From Stenotrophomonas sepilia (GTDB lineage: Bacteria; Pseudomonadota; Gammaproteobacteria; Xanthomonadales; Xanthomonadaceae), in NCBI RefSeq assembly GCF_003244875.1, contig NZ_LXXZ01000088.1, positions 1 through 48,358 on the forward strand: a DNA stretch of 48,358 nt, written 5' to 3'. This document shows, in pieces, positions 1-11,348 of this stretch. The notes under the pieces are model-generated. The model saw only the letters and a list, made by a program, of their open reading frames with translations. It did no database searches and was not told the DNA's origin. The position numbers were made by a program, and so were the translations under genes. Each line of letters opens with the position of its first letter. Positions within the stretch are counted from its first letter, which is position 1.

Positions 1-111
1 GCCCCCCATACCGCCCCACCCAACCCGCAGAAAACCAGAGCCGCTCTTGAAGTTGATGTTGCTGTTGCCGTTGCTTGAAAAAGCGGTGCAGCCGCAGGCT
101 GCAAAACACCC
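1..111 (-). repeat. Composite intergenic element after the BCCT gene
   Basis: Read on the minus strand, the sequence just past the BCCT stop starts GGGTGTTTT. It continues with a short hairpin (GCAGCCTGCGGCTGC), then an imperfect CAACGGCAACAGCAAC tract, then G-rich DNA (GGGTTGGGTGGGGCGG). The same order of parts follows the pepP stop at 47924. The element probably extends beyond the window. It may act as a terminator, but no clear T-tract follows the hairpin. Confidence 0.55.
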
Positions 112-1689
112 TCAATCCTGATCGTGCGCGCGTGCGGCCTCGGCCTGCGTCTCCTCCTGCGCCGCCATCTCGCGTGCGATCCACGCATCGATCATGTGCC
201 GCTGGCGCTGCGCCTGCCGTCGCTCACGCGTGTACTCCTGGTCGAGCACGCGGTACAGCGACACCATCACCAGCACCATCAGCAGCGCGAATGGCAACGC
301 CGCAATCGTGATCATGCCCTGCAGTGCATCCAGGCCACCGGCCAGCAGCAACGCCGCTGCGATCAACGCCACCGCGATGCCCCAGGCCAGCTTGCGCTTC
401 AACGGAGGATCGCCTGCTTCGTCAGTGGACATGCTGGCCAGAACCAGTACCGCCGAGTCGGCCGAGGTTACGAAGAAGATCATCAGCAGTACCAGTGCGA
501 CGCACGACAGCAGCAGCGGCAGCGGCATGCTGTCGAACAGCGTGAACAGCACCGTCTCGTAGCCATTGCCCAGCGCCTGCACCAGGTCGGCATGGCCGAA
601 GATCTGTGCCCACAGCGCGGTGCCGCCGAACACCGCGAACCAGAAGAAGCCCAGCAGCGTCGGCGCGAGCACTACGCCGATCACGAACTCGCGCACGCTG
701 CGGCCGCGCGAGATGCGTGCGATGAACGAGCCTACGAACGGTGCCCACGAGATCCACCAGGCCCAGTAGAAGATTGTCCAGTCCGCCACCCAGGTGCTGC
801 CCGAGAACGGTGACATGCGCAGGCTCATTGTCACCAGCTGGTTGAGGTAGGAGCCCAGCGTGGTGGTGAATGTATCGAAGATGAAGCCGGTCGGCCCCAG
901 CACGAGCAGGATGGCTGCCAGCAGGGCAGCCAACGCCAGGTTGAAATTGGACAGCCACTTCACACCCCGCTCCACGCCACTGGCGGTGGACGCCATATAC
1001 AGCACGAACGCGACGGCAATGATGGTCATCTGCACTGGGACGGTAGCCTGCACGCCGAACACGCGCTCGATGCCGGCGGCGATCTGGATGGTGCCGAAGC
1101 CCAGCGTCGTCGCGACACCGATCGCGGTGGCGACCACTGCAGCGATGTTGACCACCCGACCGATCCAGCCGCGATGGTGGCGGCCGATGATCGGCTGCAG
1201 CATGTCGCTGACCAGGCCACGGCCGTTGCGGTTGAACTGGAACCAGGCCATTGCCAGCCCGATCAGCGCGTAGATGGCCCACGGGTGCAGGCCCCAGTGG
1301 AAGAATGCATAGCGCATCGAGGCGCGTGCCGCGTCCAGGCTTTGCGGAGCAAGCCCTTCCGGTGGCTTGCTGAAGTGCGAAATGGGCTCGGCTGCGCCCC
1401 AGAACACCAGGCCGATGCCCATGCCGGCGGCGAACAGCATCGACATCCAGCTGGCCCGCGAGAACTCCGGCTCGGCGTCTTCGCCGCCGATGCGCAGGTT
1501 GCCGAAGCGACCGAAGGCCAGGTACATCAGGAATACCAGGGCCAGGAACACGACCAGCAGGTACAGCCAGCCGATGCCGCGGATGAGCTCGCCGAGGATG
1601 CTCTGCACCACGGTATTGAAGGGGCCGGGTGCAATACCGGCAAGCAGCACCAGCATCAGAACCAGTGCGATGGAAACACGAAACACCAT
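112..1689 (-). CDS. BCCT family (betaine/choline/carnitine-type) transporter
   Basis: This 525-residue inner-membrane transporter probably takes up a quaternary amine compatible solute such as betaine or choline; the substrate cannot be read from sequence. About twelve hydrophobic segments are visible. Family signatures include GMGIGLVFWGAAEP near residue 90, HWGLHPWAIYAL, and the Trp-rich core YWAWWISWAPFVGSFIARIS followed by RGR, which is the classic BCCT motif. The frame stays open for 53 further codons upstream, but that part is Arg/Pro-rich and soluble. I chose the ATG at 1689 because GGAGAAG lies about 7 bases before it and a membrane helix starts at once. It is divergent from thiC. No long C-terminal osmosensing tail is evident. 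Confidence 0.93.
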   Translation of the reverse strand: MVFRVSIALVLMLVLLAGIAPGPFNTVVQSILGELIRGIGWLYLLVVFLALVFLMYLAFGRFGNLRIGGEDAEPEFSRASWMSMLFAAGMGIGLVFWGAAEPISHFSKPPEGLAPQSLDAARASMRYAFFHWGLHPWAIYALIGLAMAWFQFNRNGRGLVSDMLQPIIGRHHRGWIGRVVNIAAVVATAIGVATTLGFGTIQIAAGIERVFGVQATVPVQMTIIAVAFVLYMASTASGVERGVKWLSNFNLALAALLAAILLVLGPTGFIFDTFTTTLGSYLNQLVTMSLRMSPFSGSTWVADWTIFYWAWWISWAPFVGSFIARISRGRSVREFVIGVVLAPTLLGFFWFAVFGGTALWAQIFGHADLVQALGNGYETVLFTLFDSMPLPLLLSCVALVLLMIFFVTSADSAVLVLASMSTDEAGDPPLKRKLAWGIAVALIAAALLLAGGLDALQGMITIAALPFALLMVLVMVSLYRVLDQEYTRERRQAQRQRHMIDAWIAREMAAQEETQAEAARAHDQD

Positions 1690-1914
1690 GAAGGAGCTTC
1701 TCCGATCAAGGGATTGAGGGGAGCGAGCAGAGCTTGCAGCGAAGGGCCGGCGGTATACAGCGGAACCGGGCAGGGGCCGCAGGGGCGGCAAGGGAAGCAC
1801 CGGTCGCAGCGACACGATGCGCGTGCACGTTACTGAACGGGACGTCATGATTCCGTTAACGAACGGCGATTGGGGGCAACTCCGGAGGCGGGCGGTCTAT
1901 GCTCTAATGCACGC
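1690..1914. other. Divergent intergenic region between the BCCT gene and thiC
   Basis: This gap must hold promoters for both the BCCT gene and thiC. I see a short inverted repeat CCGTT-AACG-AACGG at 1853-1866 that could be an operator, and a T/A-rich stretch TATGCTCTAAT at about 1898-1908 that could include the thiC -10 element. Neither is certain. No coding signal was accepted here. Confidence 0.3.
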
Positions 1915-3941
<2,027 letters not shown>

Positions 3942-3952
3942 CGAGTAGCCGG

Positions 3953-4018
3953 GTGCCGGCCGCTGCCCAGCAGCCGGTTGTGCAGGGGCCGGGAAGCGTG
4001 CTGGCCAGCGGCCGGCAC
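3953..4018. repeat. Inverted repeat of the SMAG/REP type
   Basis: Arms beginning GTGCCGGCCGCTG and ending CCAGCGGCCGGCAC face each other across about 33 bases just after the thiC stop. The arm sequence is that of the GTGCCGGCCGCTGG subgroup of GTAG repeats seen elsewhere in the window. It could fold into a long hairpin and end or protect the thiC transcript. Confidence 0.7.
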
Positions 4019-4077
4019 CACCGCTCATCACGCCTCTCCCGGCTATGCTCCGCGCATCACCCTGGGGAAAGGACACC

Positions 4078-4749
4078 ATGCCTGTTGCCATGACCACCCG
4101 TTGGCTGGCCATCGCCCGCCGTCATCCTTCGGCTTGGCTGCTGGGTGCCCAGTTGATCGCGGTGCTGCTGTACCCCGCGCTGGATGACACCGCTGCCGGC
4201 CGCGCGGCGCTGGGCATGTTCGGCATGGCGGTACTGGGCCTGGCGCTGTGGGTGGTGCAGCGCAGCCCGCTGGGCACCTGGCTGGCACTGGTGCTGGCCA
4301 TCCCGTCGGTGGTGTTCTCGCTGGCCGGTGCATTGCTCGACCGCAGCGCATTGCTGACCACCGCGCAGTTGCTGGAGAGCCTGCTGTACTTCTACACGGC
4401 CGGCGCGCTGATCGCCTACATGCTCCAGGACCACAAGGTCACCCGCGACGAACTGTTCGCCGCAGGCGCGACATTCACCTTGCTTGCATGGGCATTTGCG
4501 TTCGCATTCGCGGTATGCCAGCAGTGGTACCCGGGCAGCTTCCAGGGCACCGGCGGAGGCGCGCAGCGCAGTTGGATGGAGCTGCTTTATCTCAGCTTCA
4601 GCTTGCTGTCTGGCGTCGGCTTGAGTGACGTCGTGCCGTTGCATCCACAGGCACGCGCACTGGTCATGCTGGAGCAGTTTTCCGGCGTGATGTACGTGGC
4701 TTTGGTGGTTTCGCGGCTGGTCGGATTGACCATGTTGCGGCGCATGTGA
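4078..4749 (+). CDS. Ion-channel-like membrane protein with atypical pore filter
   Basis: This 223-residue protein has about six hydrophobic segments. The last part resembles the pore-loop/second-helix module of two-TM potassium channels (Ion_trans_2). A pore-helix-like WMELLYLSFSLL stretch is followed by SGVGLSD at residues 178-184 and a hydrophobic helix starting near residue 197. The selectivity filter of true K+ channels is TVGYGD or TVGFGD. Here only the GxxD skeleton remains, so K+ selectivity is doubtful. The start is the ATG at 4078, preceded by GGGGAAAGGA; an upstream in-frame ATG at 4045 lacks such a site. It is a single gene with no obvious partner. It could instead be a sensor or an orphan membrane protein. 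Confidence 0.7.
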   Translation: MPVAMTTRWLAIARRHPSAWLLGAQLIAVLLYPALDDTAAGRAALGMFGMAVLGLALWVVQRSPLGTWLALVLAIPSVVFSLAGALLDRSALLTTAQLLESLLYFYTAGALIAYMLQDHKVTRDELFAAGATFTLLAWAFAFAFAVCQQWYPGSFQGTGGGAQRSWMELLYLSFSLLSGVGLSDVVPLHPQARALVMLEQFSGVMYVALVVSRLVGLTMLRRM

Positions 4750-4770
4750 AAATGAACGCCAGATAAAAAT

Positions 4771-4792
4771 TTCGCGCCCGAAAGGGCGCGAA
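4771..4792. terminator. GAAA-loop hairpin after the channel-like gene
   Basis: TTCGCGCCC-GAAA-GGGCGCGAA is a perfect 9-bp stem. On the plus strand it is preceded by AAAAAT and followed by TGATG, so the T-rich flank (ATTTTTAT) is on the minus strand. It can still stop or stabilise plus-strand transcripts from 4078-4749. It may also block antisense transcription. Confidence 0.55.
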
Positions 4793-5008
4793 TGATGTCG
4801 CAAATTATGTGAATGCGTCGGCGAGAGAGAGCCTGATGTCGACCACGCGATAGGCGAGGTAACTTGCATAGGCTAGTATTCGCGCGCTCGATTGTTTTTG
4901 CGGTATGCGCCGATGCTTTGTGCGGAGTCTGGCTTTTCGCTGTTCCCAGGACGGGGCGGTATCGAAGGCAAACACTGCCCGGGACCTGTCTCTACTGTGT
5001 AGCAGAAA

Positions 5009-7327
5009 ATGAACAGCAGCGAAATCCAGCCCCCGGTATCCGATCGGATACGGATAGGAGAGTGCACCGTCACTCTGTCCTCGCGCGAAGTCGAGGTCGT
5101 CGGTGCGCGTCGCCCGCGCCGGCTGACGCCGAAGGCGCTGGGCGTGCTGCGCGTGCTGCTGCGGCAGCCGGGCCGCGTTGTCACCCGCGACGAGTTGTTC
5201 GCCGAGGTATGGCCGGACACGCTGCCGACCAACGATGTGCTGACCCAGGCCGTCACCCAGCTGCGCAAGGCGTTCAGCAACGACGACGACAACGGCCAGG
5301 CCTACATCGAAACCATCGCCAAGACAGGCTATCGGCTTCTGGTCCCGGTGCAGGTGCTGGACGATGCCGAGCCCGTGGCCGCAGGCGTCCGCGACGACGA
5401 AGGCATGACCGCGCAGCCGGTGACCACTGCTGCGTTGCCTGCGCATCCACAGGCAGCGCGCCGCCGCTGGCGCCATATCCGTCGGCGCGTGCTGCTGGCG
5501 CTGGGCGTGTTGATGCTGGCCACGCTGCTGGTGTTGACCACGCTGCTGCTGCGCCGTGCACCGGCCGGCAGTTCGCCGGTGGAGGCTGCCGTGGAGAACG
5601 GTACGCGGGTGATCGGCAGCCCGCAGCGGCCGTATCGGTTGATCACCGCGACCAGCGGCTTTGAAACCTATCCCACGCTGTCACCGGACGGTTCGCTGGT
5701 GGCCTATGAGGGCGCCAACGAGGATGGCAACGGCGGTGGCGCGATCAAGCTGCAGACCTCCGGCAACGCGCCGGCGCGCCAGTTGCTGGCGCCACCAGCC
5801 GGTGCCGTCGATCGCTTCCCGAACTGGTCGCCGGATGGCCGCGAAATCGCCTTCGCGCGGTTCTCCGCCGACGGCGGGTGCCAGGTACTGATCGCCAGCG
5901 CCACCGGTGGCGCGCTGCGCCAGGCCACACGCTGCGATGGCACGGAGCTGCTCAGCTTCGACTGGACGCCGGATGGGCGTGGCCTGGTGTTCGGCAGCAT
6001 GGTCGGTCGCTACGCGCACCGTGGCATCCGCGTGCTGGACCTGGCCAGTGGCCAGTGGCGCGCGCTGGCCTACAGCGTCGATCAGGATGACTTCGACTAC
6101 GCACCGCGTTATTCGCCTGATGGGCAATGGCTGGTGTTCGTGCGCAACCCGCAGCTGGGTGATCTGTGGCGGGTGCCAGCCGCGGGCGGTACGCCCGAGC
6201 AGTTGACCGATGAAGCGGCAGAGCTGCGCGGCTGGGCCTGGCTGGACGATGGCCGAACCATCGTGTTCGGCCGCCGTGTCGATAGCGAGGCGCGGCTCTA
6301 TTACCTGGACGTCGAGCGGCACACGTTGCGCGATGCCGGCCTGGATGATGCGCAGTGGCCAGCGGTGTCGCGACGCGGTGGCATGCTGGCGTTCGTCCAC
6401 CGGCGCGCGCAGTTCGGCGTGTTCAAGGTGCCGATGCAGGGCAGCGGCACGCCCGAGCGCCTGTTCGCCTCCAGTGGCCGCGATGGGCAGCCGATGGCAG
6501 CGCCTGATGGCCGCCAGCTGGTCTTCACCTCCGATCGTTCCGGCAGCTTCGCCCTGTGGTGGGCGGACATGCAGCGACCGGATTCGCTGCGTCCCATCGA
6601 AGGGCTGCGGCCGGAGGCGCGGCAGGCGCCGGACTGGTCGGCCGACAGCCGGCAGTTGCTCGTGGTTGGCCGCGATGCGCATGGGCGCACGGTGCTCTAT
6701 GAAATCGCGCCACGCGATGAACGCCTGCAACCCTTGCCGGTTCCGGCCGAACAGCCGTTGCAGGCACTGTATGGCGCCTCGCCGCAGCAGCTGTTTGTGG
6801 TCGAGCGCGATGCCGACCAGCGCACGCGGTTGAGCCTGTTCGATCGCAGCGTCCAGCCCTGGCGCCGCTTGGCCAGCATCGATGGGGTGTCGCAGGCGCG
6901 CTTTGACCGGAGCAGTGGCCGCGTGTTGTTCACCCGCTTGGCCGCCGGAGGCCTGTGGTCGGCGGATGCCGCGTTGTCCCCGGCCAGTGTGCAGCAGATC
7001 AGCGATGACCGGCCCAGCCGCTGGCGATACCGGGCCTGGACCGTGACCGGCAACAACGGCATCGGCTACCTCGGTACCTCGACCACGTGTGGCACCACCT
7101 TCGTGCGCATCCAGCCCGGCCGCGAGGAGGCGGAACGCTGCCTGGACGCAGAACGGCTCAGCGCCGGCAACGGGCTCAGTGCCAGCGCCGACGGAAAGGA
7201 CCTGTTCGTGGCGATGGCGGTCAGCGATGGCGCTGACATCGGCGTGATGCGGTTGCCCGAACGCCCGCCTGCACTGTTCCCCGCATTCTCCAAGTTGTTG
7301 TTGTTCAAGGGAAATGGGCCTTCGTAA
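5009..7327 (+). CDS. Membrane-anchored winged-helix regulator with C-terminal TolB-like propeller
   Basis: This 772-residue protein is a probable one-component transmembrane regulator of the CadC/ToxR type. Residues about 12-112 form an OmpR/PhoB-like winged helix (LTPKALGVLRVLL, RDELFAEVWP, VTQLRKAF, ETIAKTGYRLL). A Pro/Ala linker leads to one membrane helix at about 158-181, flanked by Arg residues that would keep the N-terminus in the cytoplasm. The rest would be periplasmic. It carries repeated PD40/TolB-type strands with the motif (W/Y)SPDG or TPDG, for example NWSPDGREIAF, DWTPDGRGLVF and RYSPDGQWLVF. The ligand and the target genes are unknown. The closest downstream genes are an AraC regulator and a TonB receptor. 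Confidence 0.88.
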   Translation: MNSSEIQPPVSDRIRIGECTVTLSSREVEVVGARRPRRLTPKALGVLRVLLRQPGRVVTRDELFAEVWPDTLPTNDVLTQAVTQLRKAFSNDDDNGQAYIETIAKTGYRLLVPVQVLDDAEPVAAGVRDDEGMTAQPVTTAALPAHPQAARRRWRHIRRRVLLALGVLMLATLLVLTTLLLRRAPAGSSPVEAAVENGTRVIGSPQRPYRLITATSGFETYPTLSPDGSLVAYEGANEDGNGGGAIKLQTSGNAPARQLLAPPAGAVDRFPNWSPDGREIAFARFSADGGCQVLIASATGGALRQATRCDGTELLSFDWTPDGRGLVFGSMVGRYAHRGIRVLDLASGQWRALAYSVDQDDFDYAPRYSPDGQWLVFVRNPQLGDLWRVPAAGGTPEQLTDEAAELRGWAWLDDGRTIVFGRRVDSEARLYYLDVERHTLRDAGLDDAQWPAVSRRGGMLAFVHRRAQFGVFKVPMQGSGTPERLFASSGRDGQPMAAPDGRQLVFTSDRSGSFALWWADMQRPDSLRPIEGLRPEARQAPDWSADSRQLLVVGRDAHGRTVLYEIAPRDERLQPLPVPAEQPLQALYGASPQQLFVVERDADQRTRLSLFDRSVQPWRRLASIDGVSQARFDRSSGRVLFTRLAAGGLWSADAALSPASVQQISDDRPSRWRYRAWTVTGNNGIGYLGTSTTCGTTFVRIQPGREEAERCLDAERLSAGNGLSASADGKDLFVAMAVSDGADIGVMRLPERPPALFPAFSKLLLFKGNGPS

Positions 7328-7442
7328 TTTCTTCGTCGGGATCTCGTCGCGAATTCGTGGCGATCTCGTCGGACCTTCCTGACGCGGTGCCGACTGATTT
7401 GGCAAAACGGAGTCCTGTACTAGGCAAATCCGTGGTGCCCCC

Positions 7443-8342
7443 ATGCGTCAACTCTCGCTGGCCGATCGCGGCCAAACTGTTTCCCTGGACCGGTCGCTCG
7501 ACGACGTCGCACCGACCTGCCTGGGCGTGGCCCGGCTGGGCAGCCTGCAGACCGCCGGCTCCAGCTTCACTGTCTGGATGCAGGTGCGTGGCAGCTCGTG
7601 GGTCGAGGCCAAGGAAGGGCGCTTCCGCCTGCGCCAGGGCGAGTGGATCGCCTTCGAGAAGGAATCGCGGCCGCTGGTGCAGGCCGGTCGCAACGGGTTG
7701 TGCGTCGGCCTGAACCTGAACATCGAAGCGCTTCGCGTGCTGACCGAGATGGCCGACTGCGGCCTGTATGCAGGTCGTGGCCGGATGAACCGTACTGATG
7801 CCCGCGTGGCGCTGCGCCTGTGGCGCGATGCGCTGGCCAGCGGCCAGCCGGCGCAGGCCCTGCGCCCGCTGCTGCTGCACCTCGCGGGCCTGCAGCGTGG
7901 CCTGGCCGACAACGTGCAGCGCTGCCCGGGCCGCTCGCGCAGCCGCAAGCGCCAGGTGTTCGGCCGCATGCAGCGCGCGCGCCTCTATCTGGAAGGCAAC
8001 AGCCACCGGGTGGTGCGCATCGGCGAACTGGCCGAGCTGACCAACTTCTCCAGCTGGTACCTGTCCAAGACCTTCCAGAGCCTGTACGAGGAAAGCCCGC
8101 AGTCGCTTTCGGCACGACTGCGCCTCGAACGCGCCGCTGATCTGCTGCGCGACACCGACATGATGGTGGGCGAGGTCGCTGCCGCCAGCGGTTTCGACAA
8201 CTGCTGCAGCTTCGCGCGTGCGTTCCGCGCCCGCTACGGCCAGTCCGCATCGCGCTTCAGGGAGAACGGCGGCTTGCTCCCGCCACAATCCGCAAAGTCT
8301 CCGGTTGGTTCGCGCAAATACAGCGCTGCAACGCAATCGTAA
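7443..8342 (+). CDS. AraC/XylS family transcriptional regulator
   Basis: The C-terminal 100 residues of this 299-residue protein form the double helix-turn-helix of the AraC family. The first helix pair reads RIGELAELTNFSSWYLSKTF. The second is VGEVAAASGFDNCCSFARAFR followed by the typical GQSASRFR end. The N-terminal half is a possible cupin-like sensor with no ligand signature I can name. The gene ends about 50 bases before the TonB-dependent receptor on the same strand, which suggests that it controls that receptor. The ATG at 7443 lacks a strong ribosome site. Confidence 0.9.
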   Translation: MRQLSLADRGQTVSLDRSLDDVAPTCLGVARLGSLQTAGSSFTVWMQVRGSSWVEAKEGRFRLRQGEWIAFEKESRPLVQAGRNGLCVGLNLNIEALRVLTEMADCGLYAGRGRMNRTDARVALRLWRDALASGQPAQALRPLLLHLAGLQRGLADNVQRCPGRSRSRKRQVFGRMQRARLYLEGNSHRVVRIGELAELTNFSSWYLSKTFQSLYEESPQSLSARLRLERAADLLRDTDMMVGEVAAASGFDNCCSFARAFRARYGQSASRFRENGGLLPPQSAKSPVGSRKYSAATQS

Positions 8343-8351
8343 CGTGCTGGG

Positions 8352-8363
8352 GTGTTTTAACAC
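8352..8363. promoter_or_regulatory. Small inverted repeat in the receptor leader
   Basis: GTGTT-TT-AACAC lies 29 bases before the receptor ATG. A further direct TAACACG follows at about 8370. This is a candidate operator for the neighbouring AraC-type protein. The assignment is inference from position only. Confidence 0.3.
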
Positions 8364-8391
8364 GCTGCTAACACGTACCTTGGAGAGATAG

Positions 8392-11238
8392 ATGAACGTT
8401 CGTAATCCCGCAGTGCGGTTCGGCTTGCTGCCGGCCGGCATTGCGCTGGCGCTGGCGCCGGCCTTTGCTTCGGCGCAGGAAGCAAAGGGCACCACCGACC
8501 TGGACCGCATTTCGGTCACCGGCTCGCGCATCCGCGGCGCCTCGGTGGAAACCCAGCAGCCGATCCTGACGATGACCCGCGAATCCCTGGAAAAGCAGGG
8601 CTTCTCGAGCGTCGCCGACGTGCTGAACAACCTGACCTCGGCCGGCTCCCCGGCCATCTCGCGTTCGGAGTCGCTGGCTTCGGGCGAGAACGTGGGCGGC
8701 TACTACGTCGACATCCGCAACCTGGGCGCCCAGCGCACCCTGGTGCTGATGAACGGCAAGCGTCTGGGCGCAACCACTGCGGGCTACCAGGATCTGAGCC
8801 AGATCCCGATGTCGGCCGTTGAGCGCATCGAAATCCTGAAGGACGGCGCCTCGTCGATCTACGGCTCTGACGCCATCGCCGGCGTGGTCAACGTGATCAC
8901 CCGCAAGAACTTCGACGGCGGCGAAGCCAACGTCTACGTCGGCCAGTACGGCAAGGGCGACGGCGACACCGAAACCTATTCGATGACCCTCGGTGCCCGC
9001 GGCGAACGCGGCAGCCTGACCCTGTCGGCCGAGTACTCGAAGCAGGATCCGGTGTGGGCCAAGGACCGCTGGTACAGCCGCGACGGCTCGCTGGGTCCGA
9101 ACTCGACCTCGGCCACCTGGAGCCCGATCAGCCAGAACGGCAGCTGGTGCAACCCGACCCAGGTCAACTGCGGCGACTCCAAGCAGGCTGTCTGGAAGAC
9201 CCTGAACGCCGGCGGCAACCCGAAGAACCCGAATGACTACCATGTCATTACGCCGGACGAATTCGCCAACTCCAACGAGCAGATGACCCTGCTGACCGGT
9301 GTGAAGCGCAAGTCGGTCTACATCAACGGCACGTACGACTTCACCGATTCGATCAGCCTGAACACCGACGTGCTCTACAACGAGCGCCAGACGTTCCAGC
9401 AGATCGCCGGCTACCCGTTCCAGTCCAACTCCTTCGGCACCCCGCTGGAGGGTTCGAGCGCCTTCAACCCGGTCGGCCAGGACGTCAGCTTCCGTCGCCG
9501 CCTGTGGGAAGTACCGCGTACCACTGACAGCCAGCTCAAGACCCTGCGCTTCGCTCCGACCCTGACCGGCTTCTTCGAGCTGGGCGGCAAGACCTTCGAC
9601 TGGGACGTCGGCGCGCTGTGGAACCGCAACGAGTCGATCAAGAGCAACCGCGGCGACATGAGCCTGATCGCTGCAGGCCAGGCCCTGGGCCCGTCGTTCA
9701 TCGATGCCGGCGGCGTTGCACGCTGCGGCACCTCGGCCAAGCCGATCCTGGGCGACTGCCGCCCGTGGAACCCGCTGCTGCCGTACGGCGTTGATGGCCA
9801 GGGTTCGCTGGCGAACCAGGAGCTGCAGGACTTCCTGTTCCCGACCTTCACCACCCGCGGCGTCACCAAGACCACCAGCTTCACCGCCAACCTGTCCGGT
9901 TCCATCGTGACCCTGCCGGCCGGCGACCTGGGCTTCGCGCTGGGTGTCGAGCACCGCAAGGAAGAAGGCAATTACGTGCCGGACGCCTTCGCGCAGTCGG
10001 GCCAGTCCACCGGCCTGGGCCAGAAGCCGACCCGCGGCCAGTACGATCTGAACGAGGTCTACCTCGAACTGAACGTGCCGCTGCTGGCCGACATGGCCTT
10101 CGCCAAGGAACTGACCCTGAACGTTGCCAGCCGTTACTCGGACTACAGCAACTTCGGTGGCACCACCAACAGCAAGTTCGGCCTGACCTGGCGTCCGCTG
10201 GATGAACTGCTGGTCCGCGGCACCTACGCCGAGGGCTTCCGCGCTCCGACCATCAGCGACCTGTACGGTGGCCTGAGCTCGAGCTTCGAGTCGTACATCG
10301 ATCCGTGCGGCGTGAACGCCCCGGGCAGCGTTGCCGGCAATGCCGCGTGCACCGCCGCTGGCGCTCCGGCCAACTATGTGCAGCTGGGCCAGGGCAACCT
10401 GCCGTGCTCGACCCTGCCGTGCCAGTCGGGTGACCAGTTCGTCTCGGGTGCCAACCCGAACCTGAAGCCGGAAACCTCCAAGAGCACCACTTTCGGCCTG
10501 GTGTGGAGCCCGCGCTGGGTGCAGGGCCTGGACGTCTCGCTGGATTGGTACAAGTACGAAATCAGCGACATGATCATCGCTGACAGCGTCGACCGCATCC
10601 TGCGTGACTGCTACGTGCTGGGCAACTCCGAGCGTTGCTCGAGCGTGACCCGTGCGGCTGACGGCCACGTCAGTGCGATCACCTACGGCACCGCCAACCT
10701 CGGCAAGATGGAAACCGAAGGTTACGACCTGGGCATCAAGTACCGCCTGCCGGAACTGGCCATCGGTCAGTTCAGCATCGACTGGACCACCAGCTACACC
10801 GCCAAGTACGACGAGCAGGGCCAGAACAGCGCGGGTGACAACATCATGATCGGCCGCGTCGGCGAGCCGGGCCTGTTCCGCGTGCGTTCGAACCTGGGCG
10901 TCAACTGGCAGTACGGCGATTTCGGTGTGAACTACACCGCGCGCTACTACTCCGGCATGAAGGAAAGCTGCATCTCGCTGGCTGATGGCTGGTGCGATGC
11001 GCCGAACCACATGGCCAATGGCGAAACCGATCCGCTGCGTCACACCGGCTCCAACACCTTCCACGACCTGCAGGTCAGCTGGAAGGCACCGTGGGATGCG
11101 ACGATCGCCCTGGGCGCGAACAATGTGTTCGACCACAAGGGTCCGCTGCAGTACTCGGCTCCGAACTCGGCGTTCGCCTACTACGGCGGCTTCGATGTGG
11201 GTCGCTTCCTGTACATGAAGTACACCCAGCGCTTCTGA
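8392..11238 (+). CDS. TonB-dependent receptor, substrate unknown
   Basis: This 948-residue outer-membrane receptor has a signal peptide ending at AFASAQ, a short TonB-box-like region (DRISVTGSRI) and a plug domain at about residues 55-165 (SVADVLNNL, VDIRNLGAQRTLVLMNGKR, RIEILKDGASSIYGSDAIAG). A long beta-barrel follows, with the TonB-receptor landmarks EGFRAPTISDLY and GANPNLKPETS. The protein ends in Phe after an aromatic-alternating last strand, as required for outer-membrane assembly. It has no STN domain, so it should not signal through FecR. GGAGAGAT precedes the ATG. The AraC-type gene upstream is the likely regulator. The plug and barrel type resembles the large Xanthomonadaceae nutrient receptors, and no iron-specific neighbour is seen. 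Confidence 0.93.
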   Translation: MNVRNPAVRFGLLPAGIALALAPAFASAQEAKGTTDLDRISVTGSRIRGASVETQQPILTMTRESLEKQGFSSVADVLNNLTSAGSPAISRSESLASGENVGGYYVDIRNLGAQRTLVLMNGKRLGATTAGYQDLSQIPMSAVERIEILKDGASSIYGSDAIAGVVNVITRKNFDGGEANVYVGQYGKGDGDTETYSMTLGARGERGSLTLSAEYSKQDPVWAKDRWYSRDGSLGPNSTSATWSPISQNGSWCNPTQVNCGDSKQAVWKTLNAGGNPKNPNDYHVITPDEFANSNEQMTLLTGVKRKSVYINGTYDFTDSISLNTDVLYNERQTFQQIAGYPFQSNSFGTPLEGSSAFNPVGQDVSFRRRLWEVPRTTDSQLKTLRFAPTLTGFFELGGKTFDWDVGALWNRNESIKSNRGDMSLIAAGQALGPSFIDAGGVARCGTSAKPILGDCRPWNPLLPYGVDGQGSLANQELQDFLFPTFTTRGVTKTTSFTANLSGSIVTLPAGDLGFALGVEHRKEEGNYVPDAFAQSGQSTGLGQKPTRGQYDLNEVYLELNVPLLADMAFAKELTLNVASRYSDYSNFGGTTNSKFGLTWRPLDELLVRGTYAEGFRAPTISDLYGGLSSSFESYIDPCGVNAPGSVAGNAACTAAGAPANYVQLGQGNLPCSTLPCQSGDQFVSGANPNLKPETSKSTTFGLVWSPRWVQGLDVSLDWYKYEISDMIIADSVDRILRDCYVLGNSERCSSVTRAADGHVSAITYGTANLGKMETEGYDLGIKYRLPELAIGQFSIDWTTSYTAKYDEQGQNSAGDNIMIGRVGEPGLFRVRSNLGVNWQYGDFGVNYTARYYSGMKESCISLADGWCDAPNHMANGETDPLRHTGSNTFHDLQVSWKAPWDATIALGANNVFDHKGPLQYSAPNSAFAYYGGFDVGRFLYMKYTQRF

Positions 11239-11265
11239 TCCATCGAAGTGCGGTAGCAACACGAG

Positions 11266-11297
11266 GAGGGCGGACCGCTAGGTCCGCCCTCTTTTTT
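11266..11297 (+). terminator. Rho-independent terminator after the TonB receptor
   Basis: A perfect 11-bp stem (GAGGGCGGACC with GGTCCGCCCTC) with loop GCTA is followed by TTTTTT. It lies 27 bases after the receptor stop. Confidence 0.95.
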
Positions 11298-11348
11298 GTA
11301 GGGGAATTCCGGAAACTGTTGGAAGGTGAGCGCAGTCACGGTCCCGTC

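Noticed and set aside
1690..1848. N-terminal 53-residue extension of the BCCT transporter
   Set aside because: It is Arg/Pro-rich, lacks the membrane helix pattern, and a ribosome site supports the ATG at 1689.
8368..11262. 964-codon open frame opposite the TonB receptor
   Set aside because: Shadow frame; the plus-strand receptor has clear domains and ribosome site, while the antisense product shows no motif.
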